Source of the DNA: Platycnemis pennipes
Taxonomy: Eukaryota > Arthropoda > Insecta > Odonata > Platycnemididae
Direction: 5' to 3'
Length of the DNA: 64,000 nucleotides
Assembly (NCBI GenBank): GCA_933228895.1
Contig: OW121848.1
Coordinates: forward strand, 95,251,470-95,315,469
Part shown: positions 46,493 to 58,700 of the stretch, piece by piece
Layout: every line of letters starts with the position of its first letter
Position numbering within the stretch: the stretch's first letter is position 1
Made by a program: the position numbers and the translations under genes
The notes under the pieces: generated by a model
What the model saw: the letters and a program-made list of their open reading frames with translations, nothing else
The model's database searches: none
What the model was told of the DNA's origin: nothing

Positions 46493-46725
46493 GTTTCAGC
46501 AAGTAATTGCCATTTTCAAGGTTGGAAATGATTAAATCGATAGATTCTGCTTTGACTAGGTGAAAATTCATGTTGAATGAGAAGATGCAACCGAAGTAAA
46601 TTTTCACAGACTTTTTTTGCTGGTACAACGTCTTCCACTCAAGACGTTGTACCAGCAAATGAAGTCTTTAAAAATTTACATAGGTTGTATCTTCTCATTG
46701 AAAATGGTATTTACCTGCTGAAACC
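46493..46725. mobile_element. Foldback element with decayed hammerhead-like core
   Basis: Outer inverted ends are GGTTTCAGCAAGTAATTGCC...TTTTCAA at 46493-46520 and the complement-like copy at 46698-46725. Inner arms run from about 46575 to 46634 and from 46641 to 46700, meeting at GCTGGTACAACGTCTT / AAGACGTTGTACCAGC around a 6-base centre. The left side has about 55 extra bases between outer and inner arms. In the right inner arm, CTCAAGA, spacer, GTTG/CAGC with loop TAC, then AAA (46638-46659) is a hammerhead layout with the G of CUGA and the G of GAAA both changed. This is the architecture of 39477-39620 in decayed form. Confidence 0.6.
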
Positions 46726-46729
46726 ATAG

Positions 46730-49700
46730 ACTGTTTTAGTTGCAAAATGCGAACATATTCACTATCACAAGTCAACAATCTTTTCACTGTTGTAACGCTG
46801 CTCTCCACTCGAATCTCATAATACCTAAACTATTCACATTAGAATCATTCTTCCATTATCAATCCTTCACTACCTACTTGCGCTACACATACCATGCGAG
46901 ATCTTCATTCTCCATGTTCTTTCCATTCACTTTTCCCTCGATGAATGCCTACATCAGATCCTCGTGCCTCAAGATAAGGCCGAATAGGTCGTCCTGTCTT
47001 CTTTAATAAGTTTTCATAAAATATCTATTTGATCTCACTCTTCTGAGGAATTCTTCGTTTTTCTCTCGATCTTTATTTCGAACGAACTAAGTGCATAATT
47101 CATCATGGATTGTTTCAACAAAATAAGGCTGTCATTAGTTTCCAAAGTATGAATGGTATTCTAGTATGATGGAACCGAAATGGTTTTTTATAAGTAAGGA
47201 TGAGTATAGACGGGAAATATCCGACTCGTGTATTAACAGAATAAGACGATGAAAATATGAGCATGGAGTGAACAAAACTACGATGTTCTTGGCTTGTAAG
47301 AATGGAGAAGATTCACGTGAAGTGCCTTATGAGTATTTAGAGAAGGTGAATGGAGCAAGATATTACAATGGGGAAAGCAATTAGGATACAAAAAAGAGCT
47401 ATATTTTGAATACAATATAGGGAGAAGAAAAAGATCTTTCAGGAGACAGAGAAATATAGGATTTATATACTAAGATAAGGATAGAAGTTGGTTAAGATAT
47501 GGTATATTTGACACACGAAAGTAGTAAGCAATAAAGCTCATTATCGACAATTTTTGATCAGTGGGAAAGTAAAAGTAGTGATAGTTTCATAGAAAATATA
47601 ACAATACACAAGATTGTGCCTATTGATTTTTTTTAAACATTTACAATTAAAAGTTGCTTGAATATTAGCGAGCAGTTTCATCAAGGTGTTGACAATATTT
47701 TTTTGTCCTTTCCAAAAACTATAGTTATACTTTAGTCAATAATTTATGAGGCAATTAGTTTTAAACCAATGATTGTAATGTAAAGCATATCAACTGCAAT
47801 GAGCTGAATGAGACTGTTTGCGAACACGAAAAACGAATACAACCTACGGTAAATCCAAAATTTCTACTATAAAAGCAAGCTTGTGTTTCCATTTCATGAT
47901 TAAAAATCGCTTCCGCCAAAGTTGAATTTAACAGATAACAGAATGAGTAATGTTTGAAAGGCAGCCACTCAATCCAAATAATACGCTGACATATCCATTC
48001 GTTTAATTAATTAATTTTGGCCTGGTTATGACTTTTTACACAATTTTTCACGACGGTTTTAGTATGAACCTATGTGAAGGAAAATATTTTTCATGGACAT
48101 TCTCTGTATTAAAACCGATATTCTAGCTTAAATTATTTTAATTTTTATAAGGGAACATAAAGTAATGGCTCTGAGACCATTCAAAGAAAGTGGGGAAAAA
48201 AACATAAGCTTTCTTCCTGGAACATTTATATCCTCGTAAAAGGTATTACAAAACTGAAATTTTTATCGGTATGACGACATATTAAGGGAACAAATCCGAT
48301 TAAAGTTTCATGTTAAAGGGAGTATAAAAGGGAATAATAATGAGTTTTTTTTTACTGACTTTGTACCCTTTTATACAACAGTTTACTGATCATTGAACTC
48401 GAATAATGTACCTGGCTAATTTGAAGAAGAAAGATTTGACAAATTAAGCAGGCTTGAAGGCTTAAAAAAATGGGACAAACGCAAAGGGGAAAGAAAAGAT
48501 TAGGAAATAAGATAGGCCAATTCAATAGCGGCATGCATTAAAAACAAGGTACATAATAATTAACATGAGGATAATTTTGACTTCTGAAAACTCAAATTGA
48601 TAACGTCACTTCCATGAAATTTGTTTCACCGTATCTCTATAGGGAACCTATATGCATGGAATTTCTTCTAAACCCATTGTCAAAGGAATAAACTATACAT
48701 CAACCCCATAAAAAACTTGGATTTGTTATTTCATCAGCTTAATTTAATTTCTTTTCAGCGATACTTGAGAATAGAGTATTCCCACTTAAAATCTGCCAGA
48801 AAATTCGCGGTGTACTTCAAACTACTCGTAACGCATTAATAGCCATTCCAATATGAAAGGCTAATATTTACTTTCCCCATGTTCACCTTCGTGTCTAGTA
48901 ACCATGAAGGGAAGTGTAAGCCCATTCTGTCAAATAGTAATCGCCGATTAGTAGCATCTCCAAACACTGAAGTAACTTTCTTTTGCCTTAACAAAAGACT
49001 CCAGTGCATGCACTGCACTTTAGAATGTGGATCTGAACTTGATCGAATATTTTTGGACTGCACTACCAGCAATACGGTTATAATACCGATTCCAACATGT
49101 GGATACGTACCTTAATGCATCTTTTTCCCCTATTAAAATTATATTCATCCTATACTCTTAAATCTAGTTCTCAGTAAGGTCATCAAAATCATCTAGTAAA
49201 ATTGAAATTCACCGAATGTAACAAAATATGGCTTTCAGCCACCGAAATGAAATAATAATATTGTCTTTATTTTTAAATCATTTTAATTAAATACATATTA
49301 AATTGCCGAAATCGATCCCAAATGCGAAAGAACACCGTCAATTCCATTTCGACGATTTTTGCTTGTGTCAACGAAATCGTTAAATTGAAAACAAAATGAA
49401 AACTAAAAGCTAGCTCTTTCAATAAAGCACCGAAAACTTTCGAAAGGTTACGATCACCGAATTATTTCACATTAATTTCAAGAAAAAAATCAAATGAGAA
49501 CTCATCAACGAATCACACCGATGATAAAAGACACGAATTTCCAAACTTTCAGCACGAAAACATAATTTTTTCGACGTCACTTACTGTCGCTTATCGAAAT
49601 GCTCACTGGAAAAATTATGTTGTGCATTGAAGTGTATTCATTATAAAAGATATCATATCATTAATCAAAACATTCATCTTAGGAAAATAACAGATGAAAT

Positions 49701-50050
49701 GAATAAAAACCATGCTCCTACAGTCAAGAAACTAAAAAACGTAAATTGATCACATGAATACAAATGATTTCTTCAATTTAATGCTAAATAAAAAAAAGAT
49801 TCACAATAAATTTTTTGAAATATTTTTATGGATTTAAGCAAAAAACGTTTCTTAATTATAATACAGAATCATCAATTCTTTAGATTTCGAGTTTTTTCTT
49901 CATGATGAATATTATAAATTAAATTATAAATACGAATCAGAAAACTCAACACTTCACTATGTGTACAAGTATGCATACTAATAAATAGGAGTACCATCAC
50001 GTACAAATAGGGTAAACAAATAACATTGAATGAAAAAAGAGATGATGATT
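46730..50050. other. AT-rich interval without identifiable gene
   Basis: Strongly AT-rich with short frames only. No element ends, RNA gene or conserved motif was identified. Confidence 0.5.
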
Positions 50051-50851
50051 GGTTGCGAAATTAAATACCGGCCGAATATATAAAGGAAAAAAAACAAAAT
50101 CTAACGACTTCCTGTGTTTGCCGACGACCCTCCATCATTATTTGGAACACCCATTTGATTTTGAAAACCACGAAACGACCACGAAAACAATCCGGCGATC
50201 GCACGCATCAATTCGGGAAACTAATAAATAGATATTCGGATTCGCTCGGAAACAAAATAAAGAGGCTGTAGAGACGCCCGCTTTCCGCATCACCTCCGGC
50301 TCCGTTTCCGTCCGTCTCACGACCGATCTCAATAAACCACCCCTTCCCGAATGCCCAAGTCCCTTAAAAAGAGGGAGAGGGCGGAAAGAGGATCGTTCGT
50401 AAAAGTAAGCACGGAAGGAATGAGGGCGGGAGGATCCAAAAGGCGAAGGAGAGAGAGAGAGAGTGAGTGAGAGAGAGGAGAAAGAGGAGAGAGAAAAATG
50501 GGATAGGGGCGGGTGGAACCACTTGTCAGAAGGTGAAGAGGGGGGAGGAGGTTTGTGGGAATGGAGTGAGTTCGCTCGTGAGGGAAGGAAGGTGGTTTAG
50601 CGGGCGGGAAGGTGGAGGAGGGAAGGGGCCGAAGCGTGAGACGAATTCCCGTCTCGAAATTTATCATCCGTCGGTTGGTCCAGACATCTTTGGGAGTGCG
50701 ATTGGAATTGAAGGGGCAGAGGGAGACTCCGTGGGGAAGGCTTCCCACCACTGATACAACCTAACCCCACCCCTTATTGTCGACTAGACTTTCCTGTCAC
50801 ACACTTCCCACTTCCGACATCCAATCTCCAGAAAAATGCATGTAAAAGAAG

Positions 50852-50898
50852 TTACCTATAGACGCCATGCCATCGGAAAGTATGGCGTCTATAGGTAA
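50852..50898. repeat. Perfect 17-bp hairpin
   Basis: TTACCTATAGACGCCAT at 50852-50868 is repeated inverted at 50882-50898 around a 13-base loop. Match quality is perfect. No surrounding element was identified. Confidence 0.8.
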
Positions 50899-50985
50899 GA
50901 GTCGGAAAGCACAAGGTGAGAGAGAGGGAGAAAGAAAGGCAGGGTAAGAATGTAAAGGGAGATATTCAGGACAATGTTTATGAAA

Positions 50986-51044
50986 GATCGTAAAAAAGAA
51001 TAGCTTCCTCCGAATAAGGGGCACTTAATGCTTTTTTTACGATC
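50986..51044. repeat. 12-bp inverted repeat
   Basis: GATCGTAAAAAA at 50986-50997 is repeated inverted at 51033-51044, with a 35-base spacer. It lies about 90 bases after the 17-bp hairpin. It may be the ends of a very small element, but no target duplication was seen. Confidence 0.5.
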
Positions 51045-51259
51045 GGAAATGGCAATTTCCCGATACAGCCGCGAGATTACACTGGCGGCCGCGCGCGGAT
51101 ATACGTGCGAATGTAAACCCATCAATCCGATTCACAGCGGAGTCCCTCGCGACGTTTCTCAGGGACCCATATCTAGCATCCCGAGTGCAGACGGTCGGCA
51201 TCGTTGGAGGAAAAGGGGCGAGGGGGATGAATAATAAATTTTGAACGGAGAGCTCTTGG

Positions 51260-52260
51260 AAGAGCGTTAAAAATAGGCAACGAACATAGAGACCGCCTGA
51301 AAGGTAGCACAGGACCAAGAGAATTCGTTTCGCCGGAAATGACACCGTATTGATGCTGTACGTGACGCACGTGTCTCGTTGGAGCTAACTTACCGTAAAA
51401 CAGCGAAATAATTGAGAGAATATTCACTATTCGGGAACGGCTTCGGAATTTTTCAAGAGGATAAAAACTCACTATATTCCCGCCTTTATTTCAATGAGCA
51501 CATCAGATGCTTAACTACCATGTGTGGTAAGTACTTATTATGATAATAAAATAATAATTCTGCGTAGAGAATGACCTAGTGAATCACTTTTCATGAATAT
51601 ACATGCGACTAAAGAATTAGCTCACGCTAACGTACCTTAAGTTGAGAGGAAATCTTAGTATCTTCATCATATTCGGCAGTAAATTTACCCTAAATAACTT
51701 TCCCTGATGACATCTGAATTTATGTGGAATATCCTCAACGGCTTTCTATTTTTTATCAAGGGCCTCAGACGATTCTCTGGCCTGCAGACGAAACCATGAG
51801 ACATAATCAGACTTACAAATTTGTTTTTAGGAACAAATAGTTATGGGCGACAGAAAAGGAAAACGTTTCACCTTCGCTCGCCAACATTTCACGAATAAGA
51901 CTTACAAGCCATTCGATATTTTTTCAAATATGCATGTTTTAGCTTTTTACACTTCTCGCAAAAAAAGGGAAAATTAATAAAGTTGCTTTTAACGCAAGCC
52001 CTTCAGAGACTTTAGGACAGACTGACACACTACGAAAAGGAAAGGAAATCTATTTAAACTAGACGTAGAGAGCACAATTTTTTCTCCCTCAGTCGCATTC
52101 GCTGGACGTTCCGAAAACATTTCTCTGGTGAATGAGGCATGGAATGGGCAAAAATGCCACGGTTGATGCATTGCCCGTAGAAAGCACTAACTCTTCTTAT
52201 GTCTCCCCGAAGCCCAAAGCTTTAAAATCAATAGACGCAGTATGAATAAAAAAAATCGAA
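51260..52260. other. AT-rich interval without identifiable gene
   Basis: No supported gene or element. Confidence 0.5.
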
Positions 52261-52269
52261 GGTAACATT

Positions 52270-53500
52270 TCGTTTACATCGCGCGGCAGTTAATGGTGGG
52301 CATACACCTACTCCCGAAACCCGGCTTCCCTTTTACGACTCCTCCATCACCACCCTCTCCTACAAAAACCTCCTCCTATTCCGTCTTCGACTGCGCACAC
52401 TCGGAACAATCGCCGAGAGATAGCCATCTCACCACGGGGCACTCCCGCAGCATACCGCGGCCCTTTATTCCGCGCACCCGTCCTCCCCGATTCCTCCTCA
52501 GACCTCGGATCCCCGAGATCCTTTACATCCTCGTCCCCTTACGCCTCCTCGTCCTCCTCATCGCCGCAGATCCCCTCAAGGATGGCAGCGATCGAAATCC
52601 CCAGTCCCTCTTCCGCGTGAGTGGTGACCTGACGGCGAAACCGCTCACGGAGGGGGAGAAATGGGTTCGAGTTAAATTATTAGCATAACGACGCATCTCG
52701 ACAAGCGTTTGTTTCAATCGCGATTTCCCTCTCTCACTCTATCTCGGGAGCCGATGACACAATGTGATGATCGATGGAGAGGCAGCGGGTAAAGGAGATC
52801 GGAGAAGGCGGCGCTGCTCTCGGAGTCGAAAGAAAGCGGCGCGGATGGGGATTGAAAGAGAGCGAGAGGAGGAGGAGAACAGGAGGGGGAGGATGGAGTG
52901 GGAAAAACAACGACGGCAACAACAATAATCGGACGACCACGCCCCGCGCGGTTCGGCCGGTTAGTCGGAGAAAAACGCCTGAGGGAGCGGCGGAGGGAAA
53001 TGGAGAAGAGAGTGAAAATGGGGGTGGAAGACTGGGTTGAGTTGGGAAGGAGGCAGGAGATTCGGAGCGTAGAGAGAGAGAGAGGAGACAGAAAGTGAAA
53101 TAGAAAATTATGAAAAGAGATAGGGGTAGAGGGAGACATAGAGAAGGAGGGAGGGGGGGGGGTGGACATTCATTTTGGAAGTTTCGAAGGAGATGCGTAA
53201 GTAATTGGAGTGCGGAGTTCTTCGACGGCTCTCGAGCGTCGCGTCCTTCGGCGACGTCTGCTGGAGGGTGGCTGGGGATTGGAGGAGGGAGGGGGGACGA
53301 AAGAAGGTCCTCTCCCCACCACGACTGCGGGCTTCGTATAATGGGAAGTTTAGAAAGACCTCCCTCTCCATCAATTAACTCCGGACGACCGGCCGCTCAC
53401 TCGCGTGTGATGCCTGAGCATCCGATCCAATTTAAAGATAATGCGAACGGAAGTTCTCCGCGCAATCAGAATCAGAACGAATAATCGATCCACCTCTTAA
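52270..53500. promoter_or_regulatory. CpG-rich island, second largest in the window
   Basis: A C-rich plus strand at 52310-52570 changes to a G- and purine-rich plus strand at 52760-53310, with CpG dinucleotides throughout. The frames at 52293-52688 plus, 52714-53169 minus and 53110-53484 plus are low-complexity for most of their length. The end of the last one (MGSLERPPSPSINSGRPAAH onward) is less biased but unrecognised. A promoter with a first exon is plausible, but no start, donor or TATA box could be chosen. Confidence 0.3.
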
Positions 53501-54206
53501 CGCGAGCTTAAAAAAAACACGTTCTTCCTTGCTTGAAATCTCCCGATGCCGACGAGCGAGTGGTCATATTGATGCATCTATTTCGTGTGCGTTACATTAT
53601 TACCTGCTTGGATCCTGTCTAGAGAGGATATAATGCTTCTATAGGGTGCAAAAAATGCGTTGCTAAAAAGTCTTTCTCTGCTAACCGACACCTGCATGAG
53701 TCTTTCAGAGTGAACTGCGGTAATAACTATTGCTGGAAAAGAGGTGTTCCTCACCTTGCGCAGCCTGCGTGACCAAAGGCCATTTTTGGCCCATATATTC
53801 CAGTACCATCCCAGGAATGAGTATTAACTCTCAAGGTGCTCCAACTGTCAACTTTATATCGTATTGTGTAACTAACTTGATCCTAAGACAAGCAAAGAAC
53901 CTATGCCCGTGGCGGGATTCGCAAGCTTTTTCAGTTCTGCACCAAGAATGTATGTGTGATCATCTAATTCATCTGAAATAGTCCACAACGAGCATAGGCA
54001 CTGACAATTGCCACTGAAACGTCCAAAAGTCGAATTATCTCCACTTCGCTATGGGTTGATGGGAAGTAATGGTCTCAAGGGTACACTCAAATGTAAATTG
54101 GAGGGGTGGGCGGGGGCCTTCTGGAGCCCCCTGGCACTCAGACCTCTTAAGACCCATTGTGCCAACCCACATTTAACCTGCCCTCCACTTGTAGACAGGG
54201 GACAAG

Positions 54207-54323
54207 AGCACCACGGTTGAGGTATGGAGGGGGGCTACCCATCCAACCTCCGTCCGGGCCCAACGTTGCTTAACTTCGGTGATATGACGGGAACCGGTGT
54301 ATCAACGTGGCTAGGCCCTTGCC
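54207..54323 (-). pseudogene. 5S rRNA-like sequence (5S pseudogene or 5S-derived SINE head)
   Basis: Read on the minus strand, from about 54323 it follows the 5S rRNA layout. GGCAAGGGCCTAGCCACGTTG stands in for the 5' strand, then GATACACCGGTTCCCGTC, then ATCACCGAAGTTAAGCAACG with the internal promoter box, then GGGCCCGGACGG and GGATGGGTAG. The total is about 117 bases against the usual 120. The central part (54262-54308) is nearly identical to arthropod 5S. Both terminal strands are degraded, so it is probably not a functional gene. Being almost full length, it may be a retroposed 5S copy, or the head of a 5S-derived (SINE3-type) element whose body would lie to the left. Confidence 0.7.
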
Positions 54324-54329
54324 CAAGGG

Positions 54330-55680
54330 TACACTTAATAGAAGCCAAACTCCATCGACCACAAACAAACAGGTACCAAAAATCATTGAAGGCAGCCGGT
54401 GTCGATTACATACTGAACCGAATTAGGATTGCCTATTTTCTCCACGTCATAATTTCAAACGGATGAAATCCGCTCGCTGTTAACTTTTATACGTCGCTCC
54501 ACGACATAACCGGTGTTCAACCCGAAGTTCGGTAGGCCGGTGATGATAAAACTCATCAAGTACTAATTGCGGCAATCACTCACCAACGTAGAGTGGGTTC
54601 CTTTCACTGTCCTACAGAAAAAAAACATCATGGGTTTTACTGTAGAATATGTCCACAGGATTCTTCCGGATTTGATTATGGAACGTTCCTTAAGTTGCCC
54701 AGCACTCAATCCACTGACCTGTTTTCCTCGCCGTTTTATCGCCATACCCAAAAGTCCAATAAATAGCGTGATGTGACTGGCGGTTTAAACCATGTCTACT
54801 AGCTTAATTAATTGACTGTCACAAATTTTGAATTCTCAATTAAAATTCACAAATTTTATGCATCGATTTACTTACTCGTATATCCTGCACGCTTGGATCC
54901 AGTATTCTCCTAACGTAAAACTAAACTAGTTAAACTAGTACATCACTAGCTCTTAAACTCAAAAGTATTGACAATGATTACTTTGAAATTCCGAGGGATG
55001 CGTATCTGGCTCTCAACCCGATTTCAGGAGAGTAATGTTCATTTTCAAATCTGTATGACTATGTGAATCTGTCGTCACTTCAGTTTTGATATTCTTTCCG
55101 TTTGCCTGAATGGTTTAAACCATTCCGTCTGACCATCAAATTTAACCCAAGTGGCCTACGGTTCAAAAGCTGCTTATACATAACGTCACTACTGGTTGTA
55201 AATAAATACGTTCAAAGCTATATTCAGTTATGCCACAAAATTTGAGAAACGCTAGTTTGAAGCTTCTGATATCATAGAGCTTCATTATCCAGGGATGAAA
55301 ATCATAAATATATAGCGTAAAAAAGGCAGCATAATATTTTTTGAAGAAAGAAGAAATGAAAGTGAAAAATATGGCAAAAATAAAGCATAAGGACTTCGAT
55401 TGTAAAATAGGCGCTATGGAAAAACTCAGAGAGCTTCAGAAAGCTAGAATTTAGAGGAAGTTGATGAGGTAATCCGTAAAGGACAGTGGAGATGGATGGT
55501 GTACATAAATAAGAGGGTAATAGTGTTAATAAAGATAGAGGAAGAGAGAGAAGATTAGGTGAAATGGACTGAAAAGGTAAAAGAAGCCAACAATTACAGA
55601 GCACTGGGAGTATTATAAATCGTGTGAATGAAAAATATGCTGCTATTCGTTACTATTGAATCAATAGGTGTCACAAACAA
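54330..55680. other. AT-rich interval without identifiable gene
   Basis: A GC-richer patch at about 54505-54560 contains ACCGGTGTTCAACCCGAAG and GGCCGGTGATG and may be an old repeat. Nothing else was supported. Confidence 0.4.
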
Positions 55681-55690
55681 ACTGCCGAAG

Positions 55691-55726
55691 AAACACCCTA
55701 CAATACACCTCCAGGGTGTTTGGCAG
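55691..55726 (-). repeat. Diverged non-LTR 3'-tail fragment
   Basis: CACCCTACAATACACCTCC then AGGGTGTTTGGCAG resembles the CAAGCCACC...GTGTGTGGCAG tail motif of 39711 and 45612, with several differences. It lacks the hexamer repeat. Confidence 0.35.
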
Positions 55727-55729
55727 CTG

Positions 55730-58700
55730 TAAATATTCGATAGTTCAAATTCGGACGAAGGAAGGAAAACATACATCTACTAATACGCCGCTCTTGCATT
55801 AACAACACTACTATCTACCGAAAACACCAAAGATTTCAGAGTTGAAGTATCCTAAGTTAAGGAGCACCATACGTAGCTTAACTAATGCAAAACTTACATT
55901 TTAATTTAAACATATTCGAATTATTTATAATGCAGCATTTATTATGCATTTAAAACAAGAACTCACCATATTCGGTAAAAAGAATCTACTCCACATTGTC
56001 CATGGAAGGAAATAAAACTTATGGAAAATCTTGTTTTCCACCATTTTTCCACTAACATATATACTGCATGTTCCAATGAGTGTGACAATGGACCACGAAA
56101 AATATCTTTTGAATGACGGAGCAAAAAAGAAAGGGAAAAATGTCAATATTTGCTACACTATATTTCACATATGTACTGCATAGCACAAAGTGAAAATGAA
56201 GTTTATAGAAATTTTAGGATCATTTTTTAGAACATAGTAACTTTTTTCAAAGGGATTTATTACACAAATACACATCTACAACTTTTTAAGCGAGATCTTA
56301 GAGGGGAACACGTAAAAGCTACCTTAAATTATTTTATTACTTAAAATCATTTCCGTTGACAGACGCATTGAACTCAAAATTACATCCGTGTCTTATGGCA
56401 CCGAAGATGAAATATTGTATTCAGTGGACTCTAACCATTTCACAAGGTCAAAACCACGTACTCGATTAAAACGCAAGAGCGTAAGAGGTCTTGAGGATTG
56501 GGAAAATTTAAATTTCGCACCGCCTGAGACAAAAGGTCACAGCCACCATCTACTCACGCTGGTAACTCCTCCGGATGGCGTTCAGTTAGAAACGGAGAGG
56601 CCATGCATATTTCACCGAAAACCTCTAGGGGGAAAAGGGGAAGGGGAGACACTGCGTCCTCATAAATGGGGCCGTGAAATTATGAACGCGCTCATCCTTT
56701 TCCAAAACTAGGCAGGATTTCCGAGTTTGTTTTTACGCTACGCCCGATGCTGCCTTTAAATGAAATTTACTGCTTTGCGTTAATGCTTAAATGTGACTCG
56801 TTGCAGCCTCTGGGTCCAGAGGATTATATCTGGTGTAAAATAAAACTGTAGTGAGCACATGTGAGAGTTAAAGAAAATTTCGTGGTATAAACAATTTTCT
56901 ATCCTACTCAGCCCTCATATTCATAATAATCCATGTGGCATTAATGCGGGAGAACTTTCGTCTATGAGAATACCTTACTTATACCAAACAAACTGTTATT
57001 GAGAGTATGCTTTTTAATGCCTTAGGTTACAAAACGATCCAATAATGTTTACCTCGCACACCTTTCTTGAGAGAATAAGATATGCTCACGAATCAGTTCT
57101 CTAACCTTGACATTGCCAACATATGGTAAATCAAACTAAAAAAAAAACAAATGAGCAATTTTTCACCTAAAATTTTATTATTCACTTTTGTATGCACCCT
57201 GTGCGTTTTACCAATTTATCTCAGAATTAGCATGAACTCGAAATGAGAATCGTTTTTCTCGCTTGAAATTTGTGTAAAAACTATTGGTCATTAGTGACAG
57301 GATGAACGAAAAAAAAGTAAAAAATAATTTTCCAAAGCTTTACTAGGTTAGAATAAATGAGGATTTATTTTGGCCATGAGTTGCCACAAGATCTACGCTC
57401 TAGATGCCACGATCTAGAAAAAAAATTATCTCTTCAAAATCGGGAGATCGCCCTTTCACAGTTCATAAATTACAAAAAACGACGGATGTTAACGTATAGT
57501 GGTAAACAAATATCCCTTCCTCTTCAAACAGGAAATTCTACTTTAAACCCTCTCATTATCAACTCATATTGAAATAATTATACTCAAAGATTCGCGATAG
57601 TGGTTAGGACAAGTCAGTATAGCGTACATATCATATTATATATATATATATGTATATACACACATCACAATAGCATGAAATTAACAGCTGGAAGTGAAAA
57701 ATAATGGCGGCACAATCAGCTGCATCTATAATGATAGGGTTCACAGAGGTCATCGAAACTACAAGGCGGTGTTAAAAAATAAGCAAGTAGTTAAAGAAAA
57801 CTAATCATGTAAAAATGTTGTATTTTAATGCATACCGTCATTTACAGCGGAAAAGCATCCTCACGATTCTGAAGGAGAAAGCTAGAACCAACGTGCACGG
57901 AGAGTGAAAGCGGAGGTTACAATTTTTACCTAAATGGAAAACGTAGATTACCGTAACCCTTATTTCTGCCTCATCTTCAAGAAATACTCACCCTTTGAAA
58001 TCGTTTTCAATAAGATTATCATAATTAGACAAAAAAAAGGGAAATATCAAATTATGTCATGGAATATCATAAATATTCATGAAAAACAAAATAAGCATGG
58101 AGTAGTTAGCAAATTCCAAAAAGCTCTTGCAATCATAGCTAAAACTCCACAGTGAAAACCTAATTTCTTTTTAATTCACTCGAGTACAAACATGTAATTA
58201 GCGGCGACCTCTACATTATTACCTGCTGGCAAGGCAAAAGCATAATGAACGAGTAGCAGTACTGCACCGAGAGGCAGGTGTCAACAATCTTCGGTCAAAA
58301 ATAGCCGAAGTTTGAGACGTTTCTTTCATACGCACCTCTCTCCACAAGTGATGAGCAGGAAAGGCAGTACTAATCAAATAGCTCACCGAAAAGACAAGGA
58401 CTTAACGATGTCGCTACAGTGTTCCAATTTGTAAAGGACGTGCCGACCAACAAAGCATCAGGAACCAACTGCTAATTTTTAGCTCCATGAAAATTACATG
58501 CCCACCTCCCAACTCTTAACTATTTTACGTAGAGGGGAGCTACGGAAAAGAGCGTAGTAATATAAATCATTAGCCTTTCTTAAGGACAGGAATTCAATAA
58601 CTTTACATGAAATGCTTGAAATGAACCTCAATAAAACGAAGGAAATGAAATGTTAGAGAACAAAAGTGGCAGGAAAAAATTTCAATAAAGGAGATCTAGA

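Larger units (their letters stand above)
50270..51250. promoter_or_regulatory. GC-rich island with purine tract
   Basis: Contains a GA-rich purine tract at 50446-50500, a GGGAGG-rich stretch to about 50640 and a CpG-rich patch with GCGGCCGCGCGCGG at 51085-51098. Frames across it are low-complexity. It is a possible promoter island and contains two perfect hairpins, listed separately. Confidence 0.25.
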
